Shown: piece by piece, positions 63,226 through 64,000 of the stretch
Layout: every line of letters starts with the position of its first letter
Numbering within the stretch: position 1 is the stretch's first letter
Assembly: GCF_004337365.2 (NCBI RefSeq)
Contig: NZ_CP044016.1
Span: 4,197,507-4,261,506 of the forward strand
Length of the DNA stretch: 64,000 nucleotides
Reading direction: 5' to 3'
Source of the DNA: Rhizosphaericola mali
GTDB lineage: Bacteria; Bacteroidota; Bacteroidia; Chitinophagales; Chitinophagaceae
The notes under the pieces: generated by a model
The model's database searches: none
Told to the model about the DNA's origin: nothing
What the model saw: the letters and a program-made list of their open reading frames with translations, nothing else
Position numbers and translations under genes: made by a program

Positions 63226-64000
63226 ATGAACAAAACTAATACATCGCAAATATTGAACTTAGAAAACAGTGATGCGATTTTTTGGGAGCCTATTAGAAAT
63301 TTGAAAGATTCTGCTTGGGCAGGACACATACCATTTGCACATTGGATAATGTCCATATTTCACCCTAATATATTTGTAGAATTAGGTACGCATTCTGGAG
63401 TGTCTTACAGTGCATTCTGTAATAGTGTAAAAAAAAATAAATTTGACACTAAATGCTTCGCTATAGACACCTGGTTAGGGGATAGTCAAGCTGGACTATA
63501 TTCAAAAGATATATTTGGAGAACTTGATGAATTTAATAAGAATAATTTTGCGAATTTCTCCACTCTTATTAGATCTACATTTGATGATGCAGTAAAGAGC
63601 TTCGACGATGATTCAATAGACTTGCTTCATATAGATGGTTTTCATAGTTATGATGCTGTAAACCACGATTTTGAAACATGGCTACCTAAAATGAAGGAAA
63701 ATGGAATTGTAATACTTCATGACACAAATGAAACTCAAGAAGGTTTTGGGGTATGGAAGTTTTGGAAAGAATTAGAAAATAAATATGTCAATCATTTTCA
63801 TTTCTTACATTGCCACGGTTTAGGTATAGTATATTTAGGGTCTGAATTGCCATTTAATCTCCTATCTTTTTTTCAAAATAGTGAATATGATACAGAATTA
63901 ATTAGAAACATATTTTCGACTGTTGGAGGTAAATATGAAAAAGAACTACAATTAATTTTGGAACAAGATAATTTTCAACATATTAATTTAGAACAAAAAA
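63226..64000 (+). CDS. Class I SAM-dependent methyltransferase (3' truncated by window edge)
   Basis: Open frame from ATG 63226, 6 bp after the GT92 stop, to the window end (258 codons, no stop). IFVELGTHSGVSYSAFC is SAM motif I, CFAIDTWLGD holds the acidic residue after strand 2, LLHIDGFHSYDAVNHDFETW and GIVILHDTNE are typical of the Methyltransf_24-like family found in polysaccharide and glycopeptidolipid loci. Its substrate is probably a glycan. The C-terminal part is lost; longer multi-domain versions fused to glycosyltransferases exist, so what follows is open. Confidence 0.85.
   Translation, partial: MNKTNTSQILNLENSDAIFWEPIRNLKDSAWAGHIPFAHWIMSIFHPNIFVELGTHSGVSYSAFCNSVKKNKFDTKCFAIDTWLGDSQAGLYSKDIFGELDEFNKNNFANFSTLIRSTFDDAVKSFDDDSIDLLHIDGFHSYDAVNHDFETWLPKMKENGIVILHDTNETQEGFGVWKFWKELENKYVNHFHFLHCHGLGIVYLGSELPFNLLSFFQNSEYDTELIRNIFSTVGGKYEKELQLILEQDNFQHINLEQK

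Noticed and set aside
1-64000. Insertion sequences, phage, integrases or toxin-antitoxin pairs
   Set aside because: No transposase, integrase, terminal inverted repeat with target duplication, or paired toxin-antitoxin frames were seen.

Overview
The window is an AT-rich chromosomal segment from a member of the Bacteroidota, most likely a Chitinophagaceae-like soil or water organism (family level is inference). Supporting signs are TonB-dependent outer-membrane transport, a Bacteroidota-type aa3/caa3 oxidase operon, an IPExxxVDY-family protein, a M56 peptidase fused to TonB plug and TonB C-terminal domains, almost no Shine-Dalgarno sequences, and promoters of the TTTG-N19..21-TAnnTTTG type, for example at the tRNA-Glu gene. 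No insertion sequence, integrase, CRISPR array, phage or plasmid gene was found.

Layout. 1-6943: cytochrome c oxidase operon (coxB cut by the window edge, coxA, ctaB, two subunit III genes, subunit IV), a terminator, then Sco and a DUF420 protein. 7020-13776: a coiled-coil membrane protein, then a sugar-oxidation module (two TIM-barrel isomerase-like proteins, a Gfo/Idh/MocA oxidoreductase, a GMC flavoprotein and its subunit-3 partner). 13834-20689: fructose-1,6-bisphosphatase and a glycerol regulon (GlpR-like repressor, glpD, glpK, glpF and a putative outer-membrane barrel). 20824-25280: an RraA-like protein, an unrecognised tRNA-like non-coding RNA on the minus strand, an Lrp/AsnC regulator, and cytochrome c maturation genes ccmE and ccmF/ccsA. 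25360-34727: gapdh, tRNA-Glu, a lipoprotein, a large TonB-dependent receptor, a BlaI/M56 regulator pair and a TPR-HTH regulator. 34878-48704: proline dehydrogenase, a DUF4097-like repeat protein, an alpha/beta hydrolase, a lipid kinase, a membrane acyltransferase-like protein, a kinase-like hypothetical protein, a cytochrome c, an aminotransferase, a DNA glycosylase, MsrB and two guanidino-group-modifying enzymes. 48775-61146: feoB, engB, rnhB, ctaA with a 30-residue upstream membrane peptide, a CCC1-type transporter, typA and several envelope proteins. 61307-64000: the start of a glycan or polysaccharide locus (GT4, GT92, methyltransferase running off the end).

How the parts fit. The cox operon, Sco, DUF420, CtaA/CtaB and CcmE/CcmF cover the oxidase, its haem A supply, copper delivery and c-type cytochrome maturation, so much of the terminal respiratory chain is dispersed over this window. 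The glp cluster brings glycerol in, phosphorylates it and oxidises it to DHAP, and the nearby FBPase and GAPDH link it to central carbon flow.

The strongest unexplained signal is at 21385-21576 (minus). It has a good Bacteroidota promoter, an intrinsic terminator, and an RNA whose acceptor stem, Leu-type D arm, anticodon-like arm and T arm all have exact tRNA geometry. Its variable arm is expanded by about 73 nt and C replaces the universal U33. It looks like a tRNA mimic rather than a decoding tRNA.
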